From Mixta tenebrionis (lineage in GTDB: Bacteria; Pseudomonadota; Gammaproteobacteria; Enterobacterales; Enterobacteriaceae), in contig NZ_VHQI01000006.1 in the NCBI RefSeq assembly GCF_006517625.1, forward strand, positions 124,001-188,000: a stretch of DNA of 64,000 bases, read 5' to 3'. The position numbers and the translations under genes are program-made. The notes under the pieces were generated by a model, which made no database searches, had not been told where the DNA came from, and worked only from the letters and a program-made list of their open reading frames with translations. Shown one piece after another: positions 26,578-35,789 of this stretch (within the stretch, counting starts at the first letter, position 1; every line of letters begins with the position of its first letter).

Positions 26578-27433
26578 GGCTACATCCCATTAGCTTAATC
26601 ACCTTCATATCTCTTAATTATTAAAACATTATCACGCTTTAGGCAGGGATTGCATGTCATTTAGCCTATATATGCCGTCAGCAATGCGGCTATAAGCGGT
26701 CATTTTTTATATTATTTCAGGCAACGACTGTTAACCTGTTTTTTAAGGTCAGAAAAGAGTGCGCAAAAGTCGTTATATCGGGTTCAATAAAAATAAAATT
26801 GTGTTTCCGCCTTCGTACAGAGCGAATTTGTTTATTAGCACGCAGCGCGCTTTATCTGTTTAGCGATGAGTAAGATAGCATGCCCTGGGTGTAAACAATA
26901 ACCTTGAAAGGTTAAATTTTTTGTCGTTGTCATGGCGATTAAAAAAATCTTCGTTACATCTAAGCTGAAGTAAAATTTAATAGTTATTGCGCGAAAAATG
27001 ATCATATAAGAACTTTTTCTATAGATATCAATGCGCTGTATTATCTGAAACTTCAGAATAAGTAAATCTTAAACTAAATTAAGAATCTTATATAAGTTGA
27101 TTTCCATTGTCGGCGTTTCCGATTTGTTTAATATCGATGGTGTTACGAAGAGCAAACACAACTATTTAGCTAATGCGGTGGTGAGAGGAGTAGGCAAGGC
27201 AGCGTAACGGCTGAGGCTGATATTAAGATTTATAAGAGGCTTCCAGGGTGTGTGGTAATGTTTCTTATGAATTTTATTTTGCTGGCAGGAAAGACATATT
27301 TCGTACAGCACAAATAGTCAGCAGTTAGCAACGACAGGGAAAACTTTCGCTTTCTGTTTTATTACAAATAACGTAACAACACAAACAAGTATCACGATCA
27401 TATAAATCTTTCAGAAAAGGACGTTGAAATAAC
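26578..27433. other. AT-rich non-coding region between divergent regulators
   Basis: About 856 bp without a credible gene in any frame, clearly richer in A/T than its surroundings, with many runs such as AAAAATAAAATT and TTTTTTATATTATTT. It separates the MarT-like operon (left) from the LuxR-type gene (right). It probably holds both promoters and sites for H-NS or membrane regulators. A possible ribosome-binding site, GAAAAGGACG, precedes the right-hand gene. Nothing else was recognised. Confidence 0.6.
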
Positions 27434-28045
27434 ATGAAAATCATCGTGTGTTCTGATAACTTCTTTTTCGCGCAGGGAATAACTTCATTACTGACAGCGG
27501 AAGGACACGACACCTGGGATTTCTTTTATCAACCTGAAAAGTCTTTACCTGATAATCAGCAGGAAGAACTGGTTATTATTGTTGATACCTGTGAAAGAAA
27601 ACGGCTGCGGCAACTTTTTTCGAAACTTCATGGCAGAGCGCTGCGCATCTTTTTCATCAGCGATGAGCTTTTTGACGGTAACGAAATTCATCGCCCCTTC
27701 CAGGGAATTATCCCGCGCAAAATTAGCCTTAACGCGCTGCTGGAAAGCCTGGAGCAGTGCGAGGATGGCGCAAGGCCGCTGGAGTTTCTGCTGACGCTGC
27801 AGCAGCGCAAAGTATTGCAGTACCTGATTCGCGGCGTAACGCCAGGAGTTATCGCCCGCATCATGAATATTTCGGTCAAAACCGTCTCCGCGCACAAGCG
27901 TAAGGTAATGATGAACTTTGGTCTGAAAAAAATGAACGCGCGGGCGCTGAACTACCTTGCCGACTTTATCTATAAATCGCTGCTGATTTCCGATCACATT
28001 CGTCAGAAAAAAAGCCAGCATTTTATTAACCATGCAGTTTACTGA
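27434..28045 (+). CDS. Orphan LuxR/FixJ-type transcription regulator
   Basis: 203 aa. The N-terminal ~115 residues look like a diverged receiver domain (MKIIVCSDNFFFAQGITSLL, then VIIVDTC) without a clear phosphorylation set. The C-terminal helix-turn-helix spans about 120-185, with LTLQQRKVLQYLIRG, VIARIMNISVKTVSAHKRKV and FGLKKMNA typical of LuxR. No cognate sensor kinase is adjacent. The arrangement recalls enterobacterial fimbrial/biofilm regulators. A strong terminator follows at 28160. Confidence 0.82.
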   Translation: MKIIVCSDNFFFAQGITSLLTAEGHDTWDFFYQPEKSLPDNQQEELVIIVDTCERKRLRQLFSKLHGRALRIFFISDELFDGNEIHRPFQGIIPRKISLNALLESLEQCEDGARPLEFLLTLQQRKVLQYLIRGVTPGVIARIMNISVKTVSAHKRKVMMNFGLKKMNARALNYLADFIYKSLLISDHIRQKKSQHFINHAVY

Positions 28046-28159
28046 TGCGCTGAAACGCAACGCCGGTATACAGGATAACAATATTTAGCCGCGTCTGCCG
28101 CCGCTACGACGGCAGGCAACGTTAGCCCTCTTCACCTTAACATTAATGTTTCTAACGAG

Positions 28160-28199
28160 GGCGGTGCATAGCCCCTTTTTTGGCACCGCCTTTTTTTTT
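28160..28199 (+). terminator. Terminator after the LuxR-type gene
   Basis: An 8-bp stem, GGCGGTGC/GCACCGCC (28160-28167 with 28183-28190), is followed by nine T residues. This is a strong intrinsic terminator ending the upstream regulator transcript. Confidence 0.85.
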
Positions 28200-28372
28200 A
28201 CCTCTTCTTTATGCCTTAACCGCGCAGAAAGCCGATGATACCGGGCGTTATTGCCTGCGACATCCTGCCGCATCCAACTTGCCTGTAGCCTGTTCAGACG
28301 GTGTTTTGCCCCTGCTGGCTTGCGTAATCCTCAAGAGATACTAACTTTTAATAAACAGATTCCCTGGTGTTG

Positions 28373-28409
28373 GCGCAGATGCGCACCCCGCTTGACGCGG
28401 GTTTTTTTT
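28373..28409 (+). terminator. Orphan intrinsic terminator before the zinc-ADH gene
   Basis: A small hairpin GCGC-AGAT-GCGC is followed by CCCGC-TTGAC-GCGGG and eight T residues. It lies about 180 bp after the previous terminator and 56 bp before the next start codon, so no recognised gene ends here. It may terminate a small RNA or act as a leader attenuator of the dehydrogenase gene. Confidence 0.65.
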
Positions 28410-28465
28410 AAACCTCCCTTAGCAGGAGATGGTCATCTCATTTATCCCCAACATGGAGAAAGGCA

Positions 28466-29659
28466 ATGAAAGCACTGACTTATCATGGCCCCCATCGTGT
28501 CAAAGTCGATAACGTGTCCGATCCGGGGCTTGAAGCGCCGGATGATATTATCCTGCGCGTTACCGCGACGGCGATTTGCGGTTCGGATCTGCACCTGTAT
28601 CGCGGCAAGATTCCCGGCACTTCTCACGGGGATATTTTCGGCCATGAATTTATGGGGGAGGTAGTGGAAGCCGGCGCTGCCGTAACGGCGGTGCAGAAAG
28701 GCGATCGGGTGGTAATTCCCTTCGTGATTGCCTGCGGCGACTGTTTCTTCTGTCGCCTGCAGCAGTATGCCGCCTGTGAAACCACTAACTCCGGCCGCGG
28801 CGCCATCCTGAATAAAAAGCAGATCACTTCGCCGGCGGCTCTGTTCGGCTTCAGCAGCCTCTACGGCGGCGTGCCGGGCGGGCAGGCGGAATATGTGCGC
28901 GTGCCGAAAGCGAATACCGGCCCCTTTAAGGTGCCGCCGGTGCTGGCGGACGATCAGGTGCTGTTCCTGTCCGATATCTTGCCTACCGCCTGGCAGGCGG
29001 TTAAAAATGCGCAGGTCACTAAGGGCAGCAGCCTGGCGATTTTCGGCGCCGGTCCGGTCGGTCTGTTGACTGCCGCCTGCGCGCGTATGCTGGGAGCGGA
29101 AAAGATCTTCATGGTAGATCACCACCCCTATCGTCTTGCCTTTGCGCAACAGCGCTACGACGTTATCCCCATCAACTTTGATGAAAATGACGATCCCGCC
29201 GCCTTTATCCTGGAAAATACCGCTAACCATCGCGGCGTCGATGCAGTAATTGATGCGGTAGGCTTTGAGGCGAAAGGCAGCCTGACGGAAACCGTAATGA
29301 CTAACCTGAAGCTGGAAGGCAGCAGCGGCAAGGCGCTTCGTCAGTGTATCGCCGCCGTGCGGCGCGGCGGTATTGTCAGCGTGCCTGGCGTTTACGCCGG
29401 CTTTATTCACGGCTTCCTGTTCGGCGACGCCTTTGATAAAGGGCTAACCTTCAGAATGGGCCAGACCCACGTGCAGGCCTATCTGCCGGAGCTGCTGAAT
29501 CTTATCGAACAGGGGCTGATCCGCCCGGAAGAGATCGTAACGCACCATATGCCGCTGGAGCAGGCGGAAGAAGCGTATAAGATTTTTGAGAAGCGCGAAG
29601 AGGAGTGCCGCAAGATAATTCTGGTGCCCGGCCTGAACGAGACGCAGCGCCACGCTTAG
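28466..29659 (+). CDS. Zinc-dependent alcohol dehydrogenase, formaldehyde-dehydrogenase-like
   Basis: A 397-aa medium-chain dehydrogenase. The N-terminal GroES-like domain has [14 protein letters not shown], the [12 protein letters not shown] zinc region, and a structural-zinc-like loop [16 protein letters not shown] with only three of the usual four tightly spaced cysteines evident plus one further on. The Rossmann motif is [20 protein letters not shown]. The SGRGAILNK insert resembles the glutathione-independent formaldehyde/aldehyde dehydrogenase subgroup. The substrate is not determinable. ATG follows ATGGAGAAAGGCA. It is preceded by an orphan terminator that may attenuate it. Confidence 0.85.
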   Translation: MKALTYHGPHRVKVDNVSDPGLEAPDDIILRVTATAICGSDLHLYRGKIPGTSHGDIFGHEFMGEVVEAGAAVTAVQKGDRVVIPFVIACGDCFFCRLQQYAACETTNSGRGAILNKKQITSPAALFGFSSLYGGVPGGQAEYVRVPKANTGPFKVPPVLADDQVLFLSDILPTAWQAVKNAQVTKGSSLAIFGAGPVGLLTAACARMLGAEKIFMVDHHPYRLAFAQQRYDVIPINFDENDDPAAFILENTANHRGVDAVIDAVGFEAKGSLTETVMTNLKLEGSSGKALRQCIAAVRRGGIVSVPGVYAGFIHGFLFGDAFDKGLTFRMGQTHVQAYLPELLNLIEQGLIRPEEIVTHHMPLEQAEEAYKIFEKREEECRKIILVPGLNETQRHA

Positions 29660-29722
29660 CGGAACAGACTGTTGGCGGGGTTCAGCCTGTCACTGAAACC
29701 CGCCGCCGTCTTAACGCTCTTC

Positions 29723-30208
29723 TTACGACAGCAGAGAGAGCAGACGCGTGAGCGCAAACAGCGCCGCCTGATTGATCACCGATTCGCTGTCGCCGCTAAA
29801 ATGTTTGCGTTCTGCTTTTATCGTGCCGTCTGGCAGGCCCCAGCCAAACCAGATGGTGCCCGCCGGCGTACCGTCCGGGCCGTCATCCGGGCCGGCATAG
29901 CCGGTAACCGACAGGCTGACCGCCTCCCCCGATTGCGCTTTCGCCCCCGCCGCCATTTCCCGCGCCGTTTGCTGACTGACGGCGGTAAATTTTTCCAGCG
30001 TACGCAAATCAACCTTTAACAGACGCATCTTCGCCTCGTTGGTGTAGGTCACGAAGCCGCTGCTGAAGTAATCCGCGCTGCTGCTGGCTGAGCACATCGC
30101 CATACTGACCAGACCGCCGGTGCAGGATTCCGCCGTTGCCAGCTTCACGCCGACGGCGGTAAGCCGTTCTCCCAACTGGTTTGCCGCCTGTCTTAATTTT
30201 TCATTCAT
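29723..30208 (-). CDS. CinA C-terminal family protein (PncC/YdeJ-like)
   Basis: 161 aa, the length of stand-alone CinA C-terminal-domain proteins such as PncC (nicotinamide-nucleotide amidase) and YdeJ. It shows LATAESCTGGLVSMAMC near residue 25, TYTNEAKMRLL, and GYAGPDDGPDGTPAGTIWFGW. The active-site Ser/Thr region AESCTGG is intact. The variant GPDDGPDGTP fits YdeJ-like members, so activity on NMN is not certain. The start 30208 follows AAGGAGAACG. It is convergent with the dehydrogenase gene. Confidence 0.83.
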   Translation of the reverse strand: MNEKLRQAANQLGERLTAVGVKLATAESCTGGLVSMAMCSASSSADYFSSGFVTYTNEAKMRLLKVDLRTLEKFTAVSQQTAREMAAGAKAQSGEAVSLSVTGYAGPDDGPDGTPAGTIWFGWGLPDGTIKAERKHFSGDSESVINQAALFALTRLLSLLS

Positions 30209-30588
30209 TATCGTTCTCCTTACTCTGTTGAGTCAGTTAAGTGTAGAAGAAGCGCTATAAAGCGCCGGGGATAAATAATTCAGACTTTTATCAGGCGCAA
30301 TTAGCGCGCCAGACGTAACGGTTATCTATTGATAACAGAGATAACTTTTTCTGAAGTTCTTATTTCAGGAGAGCTAAATCTCTTATGTCATCAAAGTTAA
30401 TTAAATCCTAATGCTCATTTAAAATATCTTTTTTCCTGCATGCTATTTTTCTTACTGAAGTTGTTAACGGTTGCGGCCTGCTTACCAGACAGAAACCGAA
30501 TAAGTTTTATGTCCTGTTAAGTAATAGCGGCGGGGATTTTTTTCTGCTGTTTATACAGGCAAGGAATGAGTGCATTAAGGAGAAAAGC
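30209..30588. other. AT-rich region between cinA-like gene and autotransporter
   Basis: About 380 bp, AT-rich in its central part (30340-30460), with no gene seen. It should contain the divergent promoters of the CinA-like gene and the autotransporter. The autotransporter ribosome-binding site AAGGAGAAAAGC is at the right end. No clear -35/-10 pair was identified, which is compatible with activator-dependent expression. Confidence 0.5.
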
Positions 30589-33501
30589 ATGTCATGCAGC
30601 ATATCTCTGTTCAAAATTAACCCGCTAAGTCTTTTTATTCGACAGCGTATGGCGCTGGTCAGCATGCTGTCGCTACCCCTGCTTATCGCGCCCGGCGCCG
30701 TTCAGGCTGATGATCCCGGCGCTGTCACAGTCGACAATGAGGCCATAGTTGTTGTGAATGAGGGGGAACGTATTACGGTGGCCGGCGATGAAAGACATCT
30801 TTGCGCCATCTGTAATCCTGTTACCGCCAATAATAGTATGCTGACGCTGGGGAATAACGTAAGCATCGATATAAAGGGGCCGCTTGCCAGCGGGATGATG
30901 CTCAGCGGAAATAATTTTTCCTTAGAGGCAAATCAATTACTGGTGGAAGTGGAAGGGCGCTACGGCATTAAATCAGAAGGTTTAAATAACAGGCTGAATC
31001 TGGGCAGCGGCAGTCAGGTCAATTTAAACGGAACCGTGCTGGCTTCCAACGGTATTTATCTGACGCGCGGCGCTTCACTGCAGGCAGATGCGCTGACGAT
31101 TAATACCCAGGGCACGGCCAGCGGTTTATATATTACCGATGCCGGCACTTCTGCCAACATCGGCAATAACTCCGTTATTCGTACCCAGGATAACCAGGCG
31201 ACGGGGATTTATATTTTCGGTCGTTCAACAAATGATGCCGATCCGGCTGCCAGGCTGCAGGCGAATCAGCTGACCATCGAGACCGCCGGCTCGGCGGCGT
31301 ATGGCATAAATATTCAGGCCAACTCTGAAGTGGATCTGGGCAGCCAGAGCAGTATTACCACGCAGGGAGAGAGCTCGATCGGCATCTGGAATCTGGGCAA
31401 CCTGACCGCGCAGGAGCTGCATATCAGAACCGAAGGCGGCATGCTCGCTAACGCGCTTAAGGTGCAGGGCGAGGGTAAAGCGGATATCGGCGCCGGCAGT
31501 ACGCTCTACAGCGCCAACAGCGGCGCGCTGGTCGCCAGCGGTGACGCGGCCAGGATTAATTTCAACGGCAGCGAAACGCAGCGTAACACTATTTTCTCCG
31601 GCGGCACCTATGGTATCTCGGCGCAGACCAGCGGATCGCAGATCAATATTTCCTGGACCGATATTGACGTAACCAGCAATACCGAACAGGTTATCGGCAT
31701 CTGGGCGTTAAACGGCGGGGAGATAAACGGCAGCAATCTGTCGGTTATGGGCAACAGCAATACTATCGGCGCCTATGCCATGACGGACAGTTCGATCGAT
31801 TTAACCGGCGATACCCGTATCCATATGGCTTCGCCGTCAGAAAGAGCGATTGCCACGCAGCATGATGACGGCAGCCAGGCCAGCCGCATCAACCTTGACG
31901 GCAAGCTGGACATCATCGGCGGCGTGCAGGCCACAGGCGGTAAGATCACCATGAATATGGCCGCCGGTTCGCGGCTGGTGGGCGCTACCGCCAGCGATGG
32001 CGTCAACGGCGGCTATCTCCATATGACCATGAATCAGAGCCAGTGGGATATGCCCGCCAGCTCGGTGGTGGATCGCCTGACGTTAAACAACAGTACGATT
32101 AACTTCGCATCGGGTGAGATGGGCACGCTGCTGACGGTAGGCGATCTGGCAGGAAGCGGCACCTTCGCGCTGAAAACGGATATTGTCGCAGAGCGTAACG
32201 ATAAGCTGGTGGTGACCGGCACCAGCGAGGGCGATCACTATCTGCGGGTACAAAACCGCGGCGATATGCAGACTACCGGGCGCGAAGTGCTGACGCTGGT
32301 AGAAACGCAGGATGGACAGGCGCATTTCTCGCTCTCGCCGGACACTACCAGAGTTGAACTGGGCGGCTATCTCTACGATCTGCGTCAGGCCGGCGGCGAC
32401 TGGCAGCTCTACGCCAGCGGCAGCGCTCCGGTTGATCCGGAAGAGGAAGAGCCGGAACCGACTCCGGAGCCGCTGCCGATCCCCGATCCGGATCCAACGC
32501 CAGACCCAACGCCCGATCCGGCGCCTAATCCTGACCCGGCGCCCAATCCCGATCCCGCGCCAAACCCCGATCCGGGGCCGGATGCGGATATTTCCAGTCC
32601 GGCCGACGCCGGGGCTAACTTCCTCAATATCAGCTATCTGATCAACTATGCGGAAATGCAAACCATGCTGCAGCGCTTTGGTGATTTGCGGCAGACGGAT
32701 CACGTAGGCGACGGCTGGATCAGAGGGATCGGCGGGCGCTTTGATGATTTCGCCAGCGGCAAGCTGAGCGATTTCAGCATGAGTTACTCCGGGCTACAGT
32801 TTGGCGTTGATAAGCAAATCAGCCCCGATCTGCCGATCGCGCTGGGCGTCTTTATGGGGGTAACCAACGGCAACGCTCACTACGCCACCGGCAGCGGCGA
32901 TCAAAAATCGAGCCACGCCGGTTTCTACGCCAGCGGCATGGCGAATAACGGCATATGGCTGGATGGCGTGTTTAAGTATTCGCGCATGAAGAGCAGCTTC
33001 AACGTCAAAGATTCGCAGAGCAGGCAGGTAAGCGGCGAAGGCGCGGCGGATAACTACAGCGTCTCGCTGGAGGGCGGCAAACGCTTTGACTGGTCCCAGT
33101 CCGGTCAGGGCTTCTACCTTGAGCCGCAGCTGCAGGTGGCCTGGAGCCATCAGCAGTCGGATACCTTCCGCGCCTCTAACGGCCTGCGTATCGATCTGGA
33201 AAGCTATAACTCGCTGCTGGGCCGCGCCAGCGGGCTGGTAGGCTATCGCGTGCAGCAGTCGGATATGGATGTTAACGTCTATCTGAAAACCGGCATCGTA
33301 CGTGAATTTAAAGGCGATACCGGCTATCGGTTGAATGGATCGCAGGAGCGGCACAGCTTCAAAGGCAACTGGTGGAACAACGGGCTTGGCGTCAGCGCGC
33401 AGATTGCTGACAAGCACGTAGTCTATCTGGAAGGCGATCTCTCTACCGGTAATAAGTTTGACCAGCGCCAGTTCAGCGGCGGTTATCGCTTTACCTTCTA
33501 A
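30589..33501 (+). CDS. Autotransporter (type Va), pertactin-like passenger
   Basis: 970 aa. An extended signal peptide of about 40 residues ends GAVQA-DD. The passenger (about 41-610) is rich in N/G/S beta-helix repeats such as SNGIYLTRGASLQADALTI. A Pro/Asp/Glu linker (about 618-665) holds PNPDPA repeats. The C-terminal autotransporter beta-barrel (about 700-970) ends YRFTF, as expected for Bam-dependent insertion. No protease or RGD motif was seen, so adhesion or aggregation is the likely role. Unusually, the passenger starts with a CAIC pair (Cys72, Cys75). It lies 4 kb from a MarT/FidL-like pair. Confidence 0.9.
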   Translation: MSCSISLFKINPLSLFIRQRMALVSMLSLPLLIAPGAVQADDPGAVTVDNEAIVVVNEGERITVAGDERHLCAICNPVTANNSMLTLGNNVSIDIKGPLASGMMLSGNNFSLEANQLLVEVEGRYGIKSEGLNNRLNLGSGSQVNLNGTVLASNGIYLTRGASLQADALTINTQGTASGLYITDAGTSANIGNNSVIRTQDNQATGIYIFGRSTNDADPAARLQANQLTIETAGSAAYGINIQANSEVDLGSQSSITTQGESSIGIWNLGNLTAQELHIRTEGGMLANALKVQGEGKADIGAGSTLYSANSGALVASGDAARINFNGSETQRNTIFSGGTYGISAQTSGSQINISWTDIDVTSNTEQVIGIWALNGGEINGSNLSVMGNSNTIGAYAMTDSSIDLTGDTRIHMASPSERAIATQHDDGSQASRINLDGKLDIIGGVQATGGKITMNMAAGSRLVGATASDGVNGGYLHMTMNQSQWDMPASSVVDRLTLNNSTINFASGEMGTLLTVGDLAGSGTFALKTDIVAERNDKLVVTGTSEGDHYLRVQNRGDMQTTGREVLTLVETQDGQAHFSLSPDTTRVELGGYLYDLRQAGGDWQLYASGSAPVDPEEEEPEPTPEPLPIPDPDPTPDPTPDPAPNPDPAPNPDPAPNPDPGPDADISSPADAGANFLNISYLINYAEMQTMLQRFGDLRQTDHVGDGWIRGIGGRFDDFASGKLSDFSMSYSGLQFGVDKQISPDLPIALGVFMGVTNGNAHYATGSGDQKSSHAGFYASGMANNGIWLDGVFKYSRMKSSFNVKDSQSRQVSGEGAADNYSVSLEGGKRFDWSQSGQGFYLEPQLQVAWSHQQSDTFRASNGLRIDLESYNSLLGRASGLVGYRVQQSDMDVNVYLKTGIVREFKGDTGYRLNGSQERHSFKGNWWNNGLGVSAQIADKHVVYLEGDLSTGNKFDQRQFSGGYRFTF

Positions 33502-33504
33502 CCG

Positions 33505-33526
33505 GCAGGCTTCTTTACCTGCTTTT
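33505..33526 (+). terminator. Weak terminator after the autotransporter
   Basis: A short stem GCAGG-CTTCTTTA-CCTGC is followed by TTTT just after the autotransporter stop codon. The stem is only 5 bp, so termination may be partial. Confidence 0.4.
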
Positions 33527-33612
33527 ACCATAACGGCTCCGCCGGGCCGTCTGACAGCGCCTATAGTTGTTTCTTTTATGGGCGCGCGTCAGGCGGCTCA
33601 TTTCACAGGAGC

Positions 33613-34623
33613 ATGACCATGAACAGGCTGACCTCCCTTGCCGGCGCGGCGGCGCTGATGCTGGCGGCGGGAAATACGGCTGCCGCCTCTTTCGGCGAGC
33701 AGCTGGAAGGCTTTCCCATGCCTTATCCGCTACAACACTTCACCTTTTCCTCGCAGCAGCAAAGGCTCAGCATGGGCTATATGGACGTCAGGCCGGCCGG
33801 AAAGGCTAACGGTCACGTGGTGGTATTGCTGCACGGCAAGAATTTCTGCGGCGCTACCTGGGAAAGCACGCTGCGCGCGCTGAGTCAGCAGGGCTATCGG
33901 GTTATCGCGCCCGATCAGATTGGCTTCTGTACTTCTACTAAACCCGCTTACTATCACTACAGTTTCCAGCAGCTTGCCGATAATACCCGCCGGCTGCTGC
34001 AAAGTCTGAACGTGGAAAAGGCAACGATCGTCGGCCACTCTACCGGCGGCATGTTAGCCACGCGCTATGCGCTGATGTATCCGCAGCAGACGGAAAAGCT
34101 GGTGATGGTTAACCCCATCGGTCTGGAGGACTGGAAAGCGAAGGGCGCGCCCTGGCGTTCGGTAGATGACTGGTATCAGCGTGAGCTGAAGCTAACGGCG
34201 GAGGGGATTAAAAAATATGAGCGGCAAGCCTACTACGCAGGCCGCTGGAAGCCGGAATATGACAGGTGGGTGGAGATGCTGGCCGGGCTGAACAGCGGGC
34301 CGGGCCAGCAGAAAGTAGCGTGGAACTCGGCGCTGATCTACGACATGATCTACAGTCAGCCGGTCTGGTATGAGCTGCCGGATCTGCGGGTTCCCACCAC
34401 GCTGTTTATCGGCACCGCCGATACTACCGCCATCGGCAGCGATATCGCGCCGCCGCAGGTAAAAGCGCGCCTCGGCGATTATAAGGTACTGGGCAAAGCG
34501 GCGGCGAAGCGTATCCCCGACGCGCGTTTGGTAGAATTCGACGGTATGGGGCACGCGCCGCAAATGGAGGCGCCCGACAGGTTTAATCAGGCGCTGATTA
34601 AGGATTTAACCACGCTGAAATGA
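33613..34623 (+). CDS. Secreted alpha/beta-hydrolase
   Basis: 336 aa with an N-terminal signal peptide (SLAGAAALMLAAGNTAAA, cleavage near residue 25), so periplasmic or exported. It has the hydrolase fold with oxyanion region LLHGKNFCGATW, nucleophile elbow GHSTGG (Ser near residue 142), an acid in GTADTTAIG and His in GMGHAP. The specific ester or amide substrate is unknown. The ribosome-binding site is CAGGAG; an ATG two codons downstream is an alternative start. Its stop overlaps the dipeptidase start (ATGA), so both are cotranscribed upstream of pqqA. Confidence 0.85.
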   Translation: MTMNRLTSLAGAAALMLAAGNTAAASFGEQLEGFPMPYPLQHFTFSSQQQRLSMGYMDVRPAGKANGHVVVLLHGKNFCGATWESTLRALSQQGYRVIAPDQIGFCTSTKPAYYHYSFQQLADNTRRLLQSLNVEKATIVGHSTGGMLATRYALMYPQQTEKLVMVNPIGLEDWKAKGAPWRSVDDWYQRELKLTAEGIKKYERQAYYAGRWKPEYDRWVEMLAGLNSGPGQQKVAWNSALIYDMIYSQPVWYELPDLRVPTTLFIGTADTTAIGSDIAPPQVKARLGDYKVLGKAAAKRIPDARLVEFDGMGHAPQMEAPDRFNQALIKDLTTLK

Positions 34624-35660
34624 TCGCAACACGCACTTTTTTTGATGGCCACAACGATCTGCTGCTGCGCCTGTGGGTCAGCCATGCCGACAATCCGGCG
34701 CAGCCCTTTTTTACCGGGCGCGAACAGGGCCACCTCGATTTCCCCCGCATGCGGCGCGGCGGTTTCGCGGGCGGACTGTTTGCGGTTTTCGTTCCGCCGG
34801 TCGCCTGGCTGGCGGGCGAACGACAACAGGAGCTTGCCAGTCTCGAAGCGCAGCATGACGCGCTGGCGATCGCCGAGGCGCAGATCGCCATCCTGCAACA
34901 GCTGGCCGATGCGTCTGAGGGGCGAGCGCGGCTGTGCCGCACGGCGGCGGAAATTGAACAGTGTTTGCAACAGGATGTGCTGGCGCTGGTGCTGCATATT
35001 GAAGGCGCTGAGATGCTCGACCCGGAACTGACGCTGCTGGATCGCTTTTATCAGCTGGGCTTGCGCAGCATCGGGCCGTTCTGGAACCTGCCCAACCGCT
35101 TCGGCGTCGGGGTTAACGGCGGCTTTCCCGGCTCGCCCGATACCGGCGCGGGGATGACGGCGGCAGGTAAAACGCTGATCCGCGCCTGCAACCAGAAGCG
35201 GCTGCTGATCGATCTTTCGCATATGAATGAGAAAACCTTCTGGCAAACGGCGGAGCTGAGCGATGCGCCGCTGGTGGCGACGCACTCTAACGCGCATGCG
35301 CTCTGCGCCCAGCCGCGCAATCTGACCGATGCGCAATTAGCGGCGATTGCCGCCAGCGACGGCCTGGTCGGCGTGAACTTCGGCAACGCCTTTTTACGCG
35401 CCGACGGGCAGCGTAACGGCGATACCGCGCTGGAAGAAATTGTTAAACATTTGTGCCGGCTGATCGATAAGCTGGGAGAGGATCGCGTCGGCTTCGGCTC
35501 TGATTTCGACGGCGTCAGCATCCCGGACGCGCTGGGCGACGTAAGCGGAATGCCAAAACTATTTAAGGCGTTAGAAACGGCGGGTTTTGATGCGCCATTG
35601 CTGGAAAAACTGGCGTGGCGCAACTGGCTGCGCGTGCTAAAGCGCACGTGGGGTCAATAG
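34620..35660 (+). CDS. Peptidase M19 (renal-type membrane dipeptidase family)
   Basis: A 346-aa zinc dipeptidase-like protein lacking a signal peptide. M19 features are FFDGHNDLLLRL (His-x-Asp metal ligands, about residues 8-19), HIEGAEML (bridging Glu), LIDLSHMNEKTF and VATHSNAHAL (His ligands), and GFGSDFDGVS (Asp near the end). It is translationally coupled to the upstream hydrolase by a 4-bp overlap and ends 129 bp before pqqA. M19 genes are found beside pqq operons in some enterobacteria; a role in processing PqqA-derived peptide or PQQ-related amino acids is possible but unproven. Confidence 0.87.
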   Translation: MIATRTFFDGHNDLLLRLWVSHADNPAQPFFTGREQGHLDFPRMRRGGFAGGLFAVFVPPVAWLAGERQQELASLEAQHDALAIAEAQIAILQQLADASEGRARLCRTAAEIEQCLQQDVLALVLHIEGAEMLDPELTLLDRFYQLGLRSIGPFWNLPNRFGVGVNGGFPGSPDTGAGMTAAGKTLIRACNQKRLLIDLSHMNEKTFWQTAELSDAPLVATHSNAHALCAQPRNLTDAQLAAIAASDGLVGVNFGNAFLRADGQRNGDTALEEIVKHLCRLIDKLGEDRVGFGSDFDGVSIPDALGDVSGMPKLFKALETAGFDAPLLEKLAWRNWLRVLKRTWGQ

Positions 35661-35716
35661 AAAAGTTGCGCACTCTGTCACATTGGAGCAACATCTGCGC
35701 TGCCAAATTTTCATAT

Positions 35717-35749
35717 TTGACAAGTTGCGGGTTGCCTGCCGCAATTAAT
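35717..35749 (+). promoter_or_regulatory. Candidate pqqA promoter with internal inverted repeat
   Basis: A perfect -35 TTGACA (35717-35722) is followed by a poor -10 (CGCAAT at 17 bp, or AATTAAT further on). A TTGCGG/CCGCAA inverted repeat (35725-35730 with 35739-35744) lies in the spacer. A strong -35 with a weak -10 and a dyad between them suggests control by a regulator. Confidence 0.45.
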
Positions 35750-35789
35750 GGCGACAGTCCGTCATTTTTACCACCGCGAGGAGAAGCTT

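Noticed and set aside
28251-28469. 72-aa plus-strand frame before the zinc dehydrogenase
   Set aside because: It runs through the intrinsic terminator and overlaps the dehydrogenase start in another frame.
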